Shown: piece after piece, positions 54,107 to 63,631 of the stretch
Position numbering within the stretch: position 1 is the first letter of the stretch
How the letters are laid out: each line of letters begins with the position of its first letter
Assembly (NCBI GenBank): GCA_900542565.1
Contig: UQOC01000001.1
Span: 1 to 64,000 of the forward strand
Source of the DNA: an uncultured Eubacteriales bacterium
GTDB lineage: Bacteria; Bacillota; Clostridia; Peptostreptococcales; Anaerovoracaceae
Direction of reading: 5' to 3'
Length of the DNA: 64,000 nt
Notes under the pieces: generated by a model
Databases searched by the model: none
What the model was told of the DNA's origin: nothing
Seen by the model: only the letters and a program-made list of their open reading frames with translations
Made by a program: the position numbers and the translations under genes

Positions 54107-54862
54107 ATGATCGAAGAAAGACCCATTATTTCTCTTAAAAATGTAAAGATAAACTACAGGAACACCAAGCCCACAGGTTACAGGACATTCCTGAAAAGGA
54201 TACTAAAAAAGCCGGCTGAGGAGAAAGCAAACTATTTTACAGCCGTCGATGGAGTCACATTCAACATGTATAAAGGGGAGACCATCGGCATAGTGGGGGC
54301 CAACGGATCGGGCAAGAGCACCCTCCTGAGGGCCATAGCCGGGATCTACGGCATAGACGGAGGTCACATGAGGATAAACTGCGACAGGACATCCCTGCTG
54401 GCTCTGGGCGTAGGCTTTCAGAGCAGGCTGCCCGGCAGGACCAACATATATCTTTCCGGCTATGCGATGGGATTTAGCAAGGAAGAGATAGAAGCCAAGA
54501 TGGACGAGATAATTGAATTTTCCGAGCTCGGCGATTTTATAGACAAGCCGGTCAAGACATATTCCAGCGGCATGTATTCCAAACTGGCCTTTTCCATAAG
54601 TTCTATCCTGGCGACGGATGTGCTCCTCATAGACGAAGTGCTGAGCGTAGGAGACATAAGATTCCAGAAAAAGAGCTCGGCCAAGATAAAGGGCATGATC
54701 AACGACTCAGGCAGGAGCGTGATAATCGTATCCCAGAGCGTCGGACAGCTGAAAGAGCTGTGCAGCAAAGTCCTCTGGCTCAACAACAGCCGACAGATGA
54801 TGTTCGGTGATGCAAAAGAGGTGCTCGACGCCTACAGCAGATTCATGTACGGAGAAAACTGA
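54107..54862 (+). CDS. polysaccharide ABC exporter ATPase (Wzt/TagH type)
   Basis: This 251-residue ATPase has Walker A GANGSGKST, signature YSSGM and Walker B VLLIDEVLSVGD. The region before Walker A (YRTFLKRILKKPAEEK) is the family insertion that contacts the permease. It has no C-terminal carbohydrate-binding domain, so export is probably not tied to a chain-end modification. It shares one base with wecB (TGATG). Confidence 0.93.
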   Translation: MIEERPIISLKNVKINYRNTKPTGYRTFLKRILKKPAEEKANYFTAVDGVTFNMYKGETIGIVGANGSGKSTLLRAIAGIYGIDGGHMRINCDRTSLLALGVGFQSRLPGRTNIYLSGYAMGFSKEEIEAKMDEIIEFSELGDFIDKPVKTYSSGMYSKLAFSISSILATDVLLIDEVLSVGDIRFQKKSSAKIKGMINDSGRSVIIVSQSVGQLKELCSKVLWLNNSRQMMFGDAKEVLDAYSRFMYGEN

Positions 54863-55959
54863 TGAAAAAAGTAATGACAGTGTTCGGGACCAGGCCTGAG
54901 GCCATCAAGATGTGCCCGGTGATAAAAGAACTGAAAAAATCCGAAAAGATGAGCACCATAGTCTGCGTGACAGGTCAGCACAGACAGATGCTTGACATGG
55001 TGCTGGATACCTTTGAAGTGGAGCCTGATCACGACCTTTCTATAATGAAAGAACGCCAGACTCTTTTTGACATCACTTCAAACATAATGCTGTCGATCAG
55101 AGGAGTTCTTGAGAAAGAACGGCCGGACGCAGTCCTGGTACATGGAGATACGACGACCACATTTGCGGCAGCCCTGGCGTGTTTCTATGAACAGATACCG
55201 GTGGGCCATGTGGAAGCCGGCCTCCGTACCTACGATATATATTCGCCATATCCTGAGGAATTTAACAGACAGGCTACAGGGATAATCGCAAAATATCACT
55301 TCGCACCCACGGAAAAAGCAAGGCAGAATCTGCTGAGAGAGGGTAAACCGTCGAGGGACATATATGTGACAGGTAACACCGGCATAGACGCTCTCAAGAC
55401 CACTGTCCGGCCTGCATATGACCATCCGCTCCTGAAGTGGGCAGATGGAGGCCGCCTCATCATGCTGACGGCACACAGACGGGAAAATCTCGGAGAACAT
55501 CTGCACAGCATGTTCAGAGCCATAAGGCGGATAGTCGATGAATTCTATGATGTCAAGGTGATATACCCGGTGCATCTAAATCCTGCTGTTCGTTCAGCAG
55601 CAAAAGAAGTTCTGGGAGACCATGAAAGAGTAAAGCTGACGGACCCTATGGAAGTCATAGATTTTCATAATTTCCTGGCAAGGTCTTATATGATCCTCAC
55701 TGACAGCGGCGGCATACAGGAGGAAGCCCCATCCTTGGGAAAACCGGTTCTCGTAATGCGAGATACCACAGAAAGGCCTGAGGGCATAGAAGCCGGGACC
55801 CTCAAGCTGGTGGGCACCGAAGAAGATCATATATACGACGAATTCAGGCTCCTGCTGACCGACAGGGGCGAATACGAAAAGATGAGCAAAGCAAAGAATC
55901 CTTACGGCGACGGAAAAGCCAGCGAGAGGATAAGAGAGATATTGGAAAGGGAGTTGTAA
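54862..55959 (+). CDS. wecB: UDP-N-acetylglucosamine 2-epimerase (non-hydrolysing)
   Basis: This 365-residue enzyme interconverts UDP-GlcNAc and UDP-ManNAc. It has VFGTRPEAIKMCPV, HGDTTTTFAAA, GHVEAGLRT, TAHRRENLG and DSGGIQEEAPSLGKPVLV. It provides the substrate for TagA and WecC encoded upstream. It is the last gene with normal GC content; DNA becomes AT-rich right after its stop. Confidence 0.96.
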   Translation: MKKVMTVFGTRPEAIKMCPVIKELKKSEKMSTIVCVTGQHRQMLDMVLDTFEVEPDHDLSIMKERQTLFDITSNIMLSIRGVLEKERPDAVLVHGDTTTTFAAALACFYEQIPVGHVEAGLRTYDIYSPYPEEFNRQATGIIAKYHFAPTEKARQNLLREGKPSRDIYVTGNTGIDALKTTVRPAYDHPLLKWADGGRLIMLTAHRRENLGEHLHSMFRAIRRIVDEFYDVKVIYPVHLNPAVRSAAKEVLGDHERVKLTDPMEVIDFHNFLARSYMILTDSGGIQEEAPSLGKPVLVMRDTTERPEGIEAGTLKLVGTEEDHIYDEFRLLLTDRGEYEKMSKAKNPYGDGKASERIREILEREL

Positions 55960-55964
55960 GTTTT

Positions 55965-58900
55965 ATGGCATTAGGTACTGAAAAGATTTTTTATTACAAA
56001 AATGAAGAAATTAAATATATATATAAAAAGGCTACTTTTTCTCAATCTGATAAGTTGGTAATTGTTTTTTCTGCATTTTCTACGAATGGTGCACCTCCAC
56101 AATATAGCTACCTTAGAACATTAGAGGGTATTGACATCAATCAGCTTTTCATCTTAGATGGGGGTAAACGAGGAACATATTATTTGGGTAATGCTCCGGA
56201 CTTTGATTATGAAAAAGGAACAATTAAGCTAATAGAGAACATTTTAACAGAGAATCAAATCGAAGAATCAAATGTTATGTGCATTGGCAGTAGTAAAGGT
56301 GGATGGGCAGCTTTATATTTTGGAATAAAGTTTAATGTTCAAAAAATCGTTGTAGGTGAACCACAAATATATATTGGAAAGTATTTGGTCGGCACAGATG
56401 TATTGGATGAGATTTGCAATAATGAAACAAGTATTTATTTTGATTATGTAGACAATATGCTTTTAAACCTTATTAAGGATACAAACACTTTACCAGAAAT
56501 TATTATACATGCAGGTAAAAAAGGAGATCATTATAAATATCATATTCTACCTATTATGAAATACTTAAAGGGGCAAGTTAAACTTGATTTAGAAAATTAT
56601 GCGGAGCATAACGAGCTGATAAAATTTTTCCCTAAACTTCTACTGAATGAAATTTTTATGTTTGATGAAAGAGCGAAAAACTCTCTTAATATACAGGATA
56701 TCACTATAGAATACAAAGATGATGCTTTTATATGTCAAGTAACTGGGAACATGATTCAGAGTAGTGCATGGTATGTTTATTATAATAATGAACTTAGAGA
56801 TAGATACTCGTATTCTTCTGGAACTTTATTTAATTATCATACCAATGAACTTGGTTTATATCGTTTTCGGTGTTTCGCTCAAGACGATCAAAATAATAAA
56901 ATAAGCAAGGGGACATCCACATACATAATCAATAATAATGAAGAAAATGCATTTAATGAATTAATTTTGAATAAAAGCGAAGAAATACTAAGTTTAAGAG
57001 ATGAAAATAAAAGTCTAATTAATCAATTAGATGCATTGCAAGAAATTTCAGACATTGAAAAAAAGAAAATTAATGAACTATATTCCGAAAACAAAAAAAT
57101 GATGGAATTATTAAAGAACATAGAAAGGGAAATAGAAAAGTTAAAAGCAGACGAAATTAAGTTGAAAAATGAATATGAAGGGCATGACAAAAAAAATGGT
57201 ATGCTGATTTTTGAAGCGAAAGAAAATAATATACTTTTAATGGAAAAAACCAAGATTATTCCAGAACTTAAGAATGAGAACTTCATGCTTAAAGAACAAA
57301 ATAAAAACAAGAAAAGAGAATTAGATAGAATTACTAAAGAAATGGTTATTTTTAATCAACAAGCTTATCAATACAAAATGGAATATGATAGATTGATTAA
57401 TTCTAAGTCCATTAAATTTATATTAAGTTTAAAAAAAATATTTGGACATCCTTATGAAAAAAAATATATTAATGATAACACTTTAAACTTAATGAATAAT
57501 GAACAAAAAACATTTTACCAGTATGATAAAAAACTGTTAAATGAAAAATATTTAAATGATATAGAATGTCTTATCGATGAAATACCTCAAAGTAATGGTT
57601 GTAGATATTATAAGAAGTTTAATGTAACCATTGGAATAATTTGTGATCAATTCTTGCTTGATTCTTATGAAGGCTCAGCAGATTTTGTTTATATCACCCC
57701 TGATAATTGGGAAAATATAATTCCAGATTGTAAACTTTTATTTGTTGTAAGTACATGGCATGGTGTTCATAATGAATGGCAGGGTTTAACAAACAAAGAA
57801 TCAGCGAAAAGTAAATTGTTGATGAATATAATCGATTATGCAAATAGTATAAATAAAACTACTATTTTCTATTCAAAAGATGATCCTGACGCATTTGATG
57901 AATTTATACATTTTGCAAAAAAATGTAAATATATTTTTACAGATGAAGAGGGAACGATTGGCAGATATAAAGAAGTTTGCGAAAATAACAATGTATTTTC
58001 CTTGCCGTTTTGCATTAATCCGCTTCATAATAATCCGATTGGATCGGGTAGCAAACAAACGGGTGTTATTTTTTCTGGCAGCTGGATGGAAAGATTTCCT
58101 GAACGATGTGCGGATCAAATGGAGATATTTGACGGTGTAATTAATAGTGGAAAAAAATTAATTATTGTTGACAGAAATTACAGCTTGAATAATCCAAGAT
58201 ATGTATTTCCAGAAAAATATCATAAATATGTCGTGCCTAATATCGAGCATAATGTATTACAAAAAGTACATAAATTGTATGATTGGTCTATTAATATCAA
58301 TAGTACTAAAAATAGCATGACTGGTTTTGCCAGTAGAGCATTTGAGTTACAAGCAAATGGTAATTTACTCATTTCTAATTACAGCGTAGGCATGTTTAAC
58401 ATGTTGCCATATATTTTTATTCCTTTTTCTCAGGAAGAAGTGGAATTGCTGTTAAAATCATTTTCTCCTGAAGAAATAGCAGAAAGAAAAGCATTTGGAG
58501 TAAGATTTTGTTTAAAAGATGCAACTTGTTACGATAGAATGGCATATATATTATCTTCAATTGGAATGAACAGTGAACTAATACAAAGATCAGTTTGTGT
58601 CGTTACTGATAAGATAACAGATAAAATTAAAAAAATGTTTGAAATACAAACATACAAAGAAAAAAATATTATCGAAATCAGCGAATATAACGATAACATT
58701 CATGAAGAATATGACATAATATCTTTCTTCGATGAAAATATGCAATACGATATGTTCTATCTTGAGGATATGATTAATGGATTCAAATTTACAAATTGCG
58801 ATTATATCACCAAAGATGCATATTATATGGAAGACAATTATATAAAAGGCAAGGAAAACAGTTTTGTTAGTATAATTGATAATAAATATCGCACAGTCTT

Positions 58901-60053
58901 TTGGGCTGATTCGTTTTCGTCAGGACAATTAAAGAATATGACCGGGTCATATAAGATGCCAAACGGATATTCTATAGATAGATTTAATTATAATGCAATT
59001 AGGACTATGGAACAGGCAGCAAAAAAAGAAAATAACTATAAAATCAGCGTGATTATTCCGACATACAATAATGGAGATTATTTATATGGGAAAGCATTTG
59101 CAAGTTTAAAAAGATGCGGGTTATTTAATGAATTAGAAATAATTATTATTGACGATGGATCAACAGACGGATATACGCCAAATTTAATAAAATACTTATC
59201 ATCAAAATATGCTAACATTAAATATTTCTTCTTCAATGATGGAGGTAGCGGCTCCGCCTCACGGCCTAGAAATAAGGGAGTAGAAGTTGCAACATGTAAT
59301 TTAATAACATTTATTGATCCTGACAATGAGGTTAAAAGTAATGCTTATAAAAAAATGTATGATGTTATGATGAAAAATGATAAGTTAGACTTTGTATGCG
59401 GAAATATGACGATAGTTGATACAAATGAACAAAACTGGAACTATTATTCATATTTAGCGAATAATAAAAGAGATTATTGCAGAATAGTAGAAAAAAATAA
59501 ATTCGCCATTTTAAATGGTGACAAAGACATTTTAATTGATTCTAATTTCATGGGCATACAAATGCAGGCTGCAATGGTAAAAAAATCTTTTCTTGTTGCA
59601 AATAACTTAAAGCAGGTTGAGCGAGCAGCTGGAGAAGATACTTTATTTGGATGGCAATGGGTTTTAAATGCAAAGTATTTTGGGATATTGAATGAATCAA
59701 TGAGTATTTACTATGCTGGCCGCAGCGATTCTGTCGTTAATTCAGTAAATGAAAAATTCTTCAAAAGATATTTAGCCATAGAAGAGCCGAGAAAAGAATT
59801 GTTACAAGAAAATAATCTGATAGATACATATATGAAAAATCGGTTTTCAAGCTATTTCCTCAATTGGGATTTGAAACATTTGTCTTTAGTATGTAATGAA
59901 GATTTAATTTCCGCAGCTCAAGATGTTGAGAAAATGTTTGATATATATAGTTCGTATTATTTAAACGATAATGAAGTGATTAATAAGTTTATTACTTTGT
60001 GTAAAGAGAAAAAATATGATGATGCAGTTGAGTTCATTAGAAGAGAAATATAA
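55965..60053 (+). CDS. giant fusion: Asp2/XcbB-like hydrolase, coiled coil, CgeB-like GT and GT2
   Basis: This is a 1362-residue protein. Domain 1 (about 1-235) is an alpha/beta hydrolase with nucleophile Ser110 in CIGSSKGGWAAL, as in the accessory-Sec protein Asp2 and XcbB/CpsF capsule proteins. An Ig-like strand region follows (about 240-315), then a long coiled coil (about 330-480). Residues ~545-900 repeat the CgeB-like GT (ITPDNWENI, STWHGVHNEW, FSGSWMERF) and ~1025-1280 a GT2 domain (DDGSTDG, FNDGGSGSASRPRNKG). It probably builds and acyl-modifies a surface glycan from one scaffold. The composition is very AT-rich, so acquisition by transfer is likely. Confidence 0.85.
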   Translation: MALGTEKIFYYKNEEIKYIYKKATFSQSDKLVIVFSAFSTNGAPPQYSYLRTLEGIDINQLFILDGGKRGTYYLGNAPDFDYEKGTIKLIENILTENQIEESNVMCIGSSKGGWAALYFGIKFNVQKIVVGEPQIYIGKYLVGTDVLDEICNNETSIYFDYVDNMLLNLIKDTNTLPEIIIHAGKKGDHYKYHILPIMKYLKGQVKLDLENYAEHNELIKFFPKLLLNEIFMFDERAKNSLNIQDITIEYKDDAFICQVTGNMIQSSAWYVYYNNELRDRYSYSSGTLFNYHTNELGLYRFRCFAQDDQNNKISKGTSTYIINNNEENAFNELILNKSEEILSLRDENKSLINQLDALQEISDIEKKKINELYSENKKMMELLKNIEREIEKLKADEIKLKNEYEGHDKKNGMLIFEAKENNILLMEKTKIIPELKNENFMLKEQNKNKKRELDRITKEMVIFNQQAYQYKMEYDRLINSKSIKFILSLKKIFGHPYEKKYINDNTLNLMNNEQKTFYQYDKKLLNEKYLNDIECLIDEIPQSNGCRYYKKFNVTIGIICDQFLLDSYEGSADFVYITPDNWENIIPDCKLLFVVSTWHGVHNEWQGLTNKESAKSKLLMNIIDYANSINKTTIFYSKDDPDAFDEFIHFAKKCKYIFTDEEGTIGRYKEVCENNNVFSLPFCINPLHNNPIGSGSKQTGVIFSGSWMERFPERCADQMEIFDGVINSGKKLIIVDRNYSLNNPRYVFPEKYHKYVVPNIEHNVLQKVHKLYDWSININSTKNSMTGFASRAFELQANGNLLISNYSVGMFNMLPYIFIPFSQEEVELLLKSFSPEEIAERKAFGVRFCLKDATCYDRMAYILSSIGMNSELIQRSVCVVTDKITDKIKKMFEIQTYKEKNIIEISEYNDNIHEEYDIISFFDENMQYDMFYLEDMINGFKFTNCDYITKDAYYMEDNYIKGKENSFVSIIDNKYRTVFWADSFSSGQLKNMTGSYKMPNGYSIDRFNYNAIRTMEQAAKKENNYKISVIIPTYNNGDYLYGKAFASLKRCGLFNELEIIIIDDGSTDGYTPNLIKYLSSKYANIKYFFFNDGGSGSASRPRNKGVEVATCNLITFIDPDNEVKSNAYKKMYDVMMKNDKLDFVCGNMTIVDTNEQNWNYYSYLANNKRDYCRIVEKNKFAILNGDKDILIDSNFMGIQMQAAMVKKSFLVANNLKQVERAAGEDTLFGWQWVLNAKYFGILNESMSIYYAGRSDSVVNSVNEKFFKRYLAIEEPRKELLQENNLIDTYMKNRFSSYFLNWDLKHLSLVCNEDLISAAQDVEKMFDIYSSYYLNDNEVINKFITLCKEKKYDDAVEFIRREI

Positions 60054-60068
60054 TATGAGGTGGTAAGT

Positions 60069-61049
60069 ATGTTGCTATATAGTGAAAATCAATTTAGAAG
60101 CAAGGGGGAGACAATAAAATATCTATTGAGAGAATCTAACAATAAAAAACTTATTGTGATATTTTCAGGGTTTGATACGCCGCCTAAATACCGATATACT
60201 CTTACACTAAGGGGCTTCGATATAAACCAGTTATTTATATTAGATGACTTTAAAAATAGAGGAGGGTATTATATAGGACAAGCCCCTAAATTTAATTTTG
60301 AATCAGCCACTATTGAATTAATAGAAAAGATTATCAAAGAAAAAAATATTAAAAGATCTGATGTGATATGTGCGGGGAGTAGTAAAGGCGGATGGGCTGC
60401 ATTGTATTACGCGATAAAATATAACTTTGGATATTCTATTATTGGCGCTCCTCAAATAAAAATAATGACATATTTAAATTTTGTTAATTACACAGATGTA
60501 ATAGAGAACATGACAGGGGGAGATAAACAATATGTTTCAACAGTGGAAAATCATTTGTTGGATATAATTGAAGATAGTAAAAATCTCCCGGAAATTTTTC
60601 TGCAGATAGGCGTGGGAGATGATCATCATTATTATAAACATATTTTACCGTTTATTGATGTAATAAGGAAAAAAGAATATTATAAAAATTTGAATTTAAA
60701 AATCGAGAACTATGGGTCCCACAACGATGTTGCAGTTTATTTCCCTCGTTATTTATGCGAAAAAATTATTTATATATTTCCGAGTTTAAAACAATCATTA
60801 TTTTTTAAAAAAATTCAAATAAATCAAAACGCAAATATGTTTTGCATTTCAGCTGATGCAAACTGTGCAGAAAAATATGCTTTTTATGTTTTTTGCGATG
60901 GTAAACTTGTTCATACAGTAGGATATAATAACAGCAATTCACTTCAATATACAGCTAAAACACCTGGTATGTATAAGTTTGCTTGTTTTGCTATTGACAA
61001 TAAGGGAAATAAAATAAGCAATTATGGGAAAAATTACGAGGTTCATTGA
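60069..61049 (+). CDS. Asp2/XcbB-like alpha/beta hydrolase, free form
   Basis: This 326-residue protein is collinear with the first ~315 residues of the upstream giant protein: FSGFDTPPKYRYTLTLRGFD, the elbow AGSSKGGWAALYYAI with Ser105, and the Ig-like end (YAFYVFCDGKLVHTVGYNN). Asp2 relatives O-acetylate sugars. I chose ATG 60069, which has GAGGTGG upstream. It is AT-rich like its neighbours. The duplicate may act on another position or act as free enzyme. Confidence 0.8.
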   Translation: MLLYSENQFRSKGETIKYLLRESNNKKLIVIFSGFDTPPKYRYTLTLRGFDINQLFILDDFKNRGGYYIGQAPKFNFESATIELIEKIIKEKNIKRSDVICAGSSKGGWAALYYAIKYNFGYSIIGAPQIKIMTYLNFVNYTDVIENMTGGDKQYVSTVENHLLDIIEDSKNLPEIFLQIGVGDDHHYYKHILPFIDVIRKKEYYKNLNLKIENYGSHNDVAVYFPRYLCEKIIYIFPSLKQSLFFKKIQINQNANMFCISADANCAEKYAFYVFCDGKLVHTVGYNNSNSLQYTAKTPGMYKFACFAIDNKGNKISNYGKNYEVH

Positions 61050-61076
61050 TGCAAATGCAAATATAAGGAGTATCTG

Positions 61077-62585
61077 ATGAGAATAAAAAATGTAACAGAA
61101 TTTTTAGAAGAGAGAGCAGCTGAGTTTCCAAATAAAACTGCCATTATCGATGCAAATGGACACCTTTCATTTAATGAATTTAGGCAATACTCAAGAAAAA
61201 TAGCAACAGAAGTTATTAAAAATGATATTTTCAGAAGTCCTGTTGTAATTTTCTTGGAAAAAAGTAAAGAAAGTATTGTTGCTTTTCTTGGTGTTGCGTA
61301 TAGTGGCAATTTTTATGTGCCTATCGATGTAGAAATGCCAATTAATAGGATAAATCTTATTTTAAATAAGCTTAAGCCCAAAATGGTGATTACGAGCAGG
61401 AAATATTATGAATTATTTTCAAAGACTAATTATGGCGAAGGATATATTTTTATTGATGATTTGAACTCTTTTGGCATTGATGATGACTTGTTAAAATCTA
61501 CTATGAAAAAGATGATAGATACAGATTTGTTGTATGTTTTATTTACATCTGGGTCAACAGGAGAGCCTAAGGGTGTATGTATCAATCATCGTTCGGTTAT
61601 CGATTTTACAGAATGGGTGGGCGATACATTTGAGTTATCAGATAAAGATGTAATCGGAAACCAGGCACCCTTCTATTTTGATAATTCCATTTTAGATATT
61701 TATGGGATGATACGAAATGGTGCGACGCTTGATATCATACCACCTGAGCTATTTTCTTTCCCGATGCTTTTACTTAATCATCTAAATGAAAGGCGGATTA
61801 CTTTTATATTCTGGGTACCATCAGCTTTAAAGTTAGTAGTAAATCTCAGGGCTCTTAAAGAAGTTAAATTGGAGACCGTACAAAAAATTCTCTTTGCAGG
61901 AGAAGTAATGCCAAACAAACACTTAAATATATGGAGACAATATCATCCAAATGCGCTTTATGCGAACTTGTATGGTCCAACGGAGATAACTGATGTATGC
62001 GCATATTATATCGTTGATAGAGACTTTGACGATGCGGAACCGCTACCAATTGGTCGTCCGTGTGATAATACGGACATAATTGTATTAAACGAACATAATC
62101 AATTGGTGGGATGTAATGAGATAGGAGAACTTTGCGTAAGGGGATCTTCTTTATCTCCTGGATATTATAACAATCCTGAAAAAACAAAGCTCTCATTTGT
62201 GCAAAACCCGCTTAATAACTTATATCCTGAGATGATTTACCGAACAGGAGATTTAGTTAAATATAATGAAAGAGGGGAAATTATATATATCTCTCGGAAA
62301 GATTATCAGATTAAGCACAAAGGTTACCGGATAGAACTTGGTGAAATTGAGAACGCAGCGAATTCACTTGAATATATGCCATTATGTTGCTGCTTATATG
62401 ATGAGAAAAGAAGCAAGATCATTCTCATTATTGAAAATAATATTGAGAGAGAAACGCTACTAAAAGATTTATCTCGGCTGATTCCTGAATATATGTTTCC
62501 AGAACGAATTATAAAAGTAGAAAAAATACCATTAAATTCTAATGGCAAAATTGATAGAAACAAATTAAAAAATGATTTTTTATAA
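61077..62585 (+). CDS. amino-acid adenylating enzyme (NRPS/DltA-like A domain)
   Basis: This stand-alone adenylation domain has 502 residues. Core motifs are A3 LFTSGSTGEPKGV, A4 FDNSILDIYG, A5 NLYGPTE, A7 YRTGDLV, A8 GYRIELGEIE and A10 NSNGKIDR. The Asp of the A4 motif normally binds the alpha-amino group, so the substrate is probably an amino acid. It would load the carrier protein encoded next. It is similar in plan to DltA, but there is no dltB or dltD in view. ATAAGGAG precedes the ATG. Confidence 0.88.
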   Translation: MRIKNVTEFLEERAAEFPNKTAIIDANGHLSFNEFRQYSRKIATEVIKNDIFRSPVVIFLEKSKESIVAFLGVAYSGNFYVPIDVEMPINRINLILNKLKPKMVITSRKYYELFSKTNYGEGYIFIDDLNSFGIDDDLLKSTMKKMIDTDLLYVLFTSGSTGEPKGVCINHRSVIDFTEWVGDTFELSDKDVIGNQAPFYFDNSILDIYGMIRNGATLDIIPPELFSFPMLLLNHLNERRITFIFWVPSALKLVVNLRALKEVKLETVQKILFAGEVMPNKHLNIWRQYHPNALYANLYGPTEITDVCAYYIVDRDFDDAEPLPIGRPCDNTDIIVLNEHNQLVGCNEIGELCVRGSSLSPGYYNNPEKTKLSFVQNPLNNLYPEMIYRTGDLVKYNERGEIIYISRKDYQIKHKGYRIELGEIENAANSLEYMPLCCCLYDEKRSKIILIIENNIERETLLKDLSRLIPEYMFPERIIKVEKIPLNSNGKIDRNKLKNDFL

Positions 62586-62601
62586 TACGAGGAGAGTAGA
62601 A

Positions 62602-62847
62602 ATGAGAGAAAAAATTATCAACATACTGTTAGAAATAAATCCTGATATTGAGTTAAATGAAAATATTAACTGGGTTAAAAGCGGATCAATTGATTCTTTT
62701 GACATAAGCAATATTGTGATATCTCTTGAAGAGGAATTTAATATTGAAATTAGCGCAAGTGAAATAATTCCCGATAATTTTGCTAATGTTGATTGCTTGC
62801 TAAAAATGGTAGAACGAACAATAAATAAAGGTGGAAAAAATGAGTGA
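62602..62847 (+). CDS. acyl/peptidyl carrier protein
   Basis: This is an 81-residue carrier protein. Ser32 in the segment GSIDSFDIS is the expected phosphopantetheine site (DSF in place of DSL), followed by the helix VISLEEEFNIEIS. GAGGAG precedes ATG 62602. It lies directly after the adenylating enzyme and overlaps the AAC(3)-like gene by 8 nt, so the three are made together. Confidence 0.88.
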   Translation: MREKIINILLEINPDIELNENINWVKSGSIDSFDISNIVISLEEEFNIEISASEIIPDNFANVDCLLKMVERTINKGGKNE

Positions 62848-63631
62848 ATACAATAACGAAGTAAATAATATAAGTACATATGTATCAGGGATAGAAAAGA
62901 ATGATATTATTTACATTATTTCAGATATCAGCAAGTTGCTTATTTACTGCCGAAAAAATCATATTTCATTTAATCCTACAGAATTTATAAATTCTATTTT
63001 GGAAAAGATTGGTCCAAGTGGAACTGTTTTATTCCCGACATTTAATTGGAACTTCCGGGATGGATATAAATATGATTATACAAAATCTTTGTCAAGCATG
63101 GGTGGATTGACTCGATATGCTCAAAGGCGCAATGATTTTGTGAGGACACTACATCCAATACATTCTTTTGCTGTATGTGGAAAGTATCAAAAGTATTTAA
63201 CAAATATTGATCCAAAGAATTCATTTGGCGATGGAACAATTTTTGACTTTATGTATAGGCAAAAAGCCAAAGCCATTGCATTTGGCTTAAATTGCATGGA
63301 AGGAATGACTTTTATACATCATGTTGAAAAAATGGTAGGGGTTCCTTTCAGAAAAGATAAGGAATATTCCGGAGTATATGTAGACAAACACGGGGAAGAA
63401 CTTCATAAAACATATAGCATGTATGCCATTGATAATGATAATTTTGATGTTAAAAAAATAAACAGATTCAGAAAATTTGGAAAGATCGCAGAAAAGGAAG
63501 GCGTCGCAGTGACAAAAGAAACAATCGCTGGGCCATGTTCTTTGATTGACTTAGCACAGTTGTATGACCTCATAGAAAGCGAAATAAAAGATAATAATAT
63601 GAGGAATCTTTATGTTTACAGGAAAAGATAA
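62840..63631 (+). CDS. AAC(3)-family acyltransferase
   Basis: This 263-residue protein has the aminoglycoside 3-N-acetyltransferase fold. It shows LFPTFNWNF, the family block RTLHPIHSFAVCG with its histidines, and GLNCMEGMTFIHHVE. True AAC(3) enzymes acetylate antibiotics, but relatives in surface polysaccharide loci acylate amino sugars. Placed behind an adenylating enzyme and carrier protein, it is the best candidate for moving the activated group to the glycan. It is not good evidence for antibiotic resistance. ATG 62840 follows AAAGGTGG. Confidence 0.82.
   Translation: MSEYNNEVNNISTYVSGIEKNDIIYIISDISKLLIYCRKNHISFNPTEFINSILEKIGPSGTVLFPTFNWNFRDGYKYDYTKSLSSMGGLTRYAQRRNDFVRTLHPIHSFAVCGKYQKYLTNIDPKNSFGDGTIFDFMYRQKAKAIAFGLNCMEGMTFIHHVEKMVGVPFRKDKEYSGVYVDKHGEELHKTYSMYAIDNDNFDVKKINRFRKFGKIAEKEGVAVTKETIAGPCSLIDLAQLYDLIESEIKDNNMRNLYVYRKR

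Noticed and set aside
62840-63631. Aminoglycoside resistance gene aac(3)
   Set aside because: Only the fold is shared; the operon context with adenylation enzyme and carrier protein points to surface glycan acylation.
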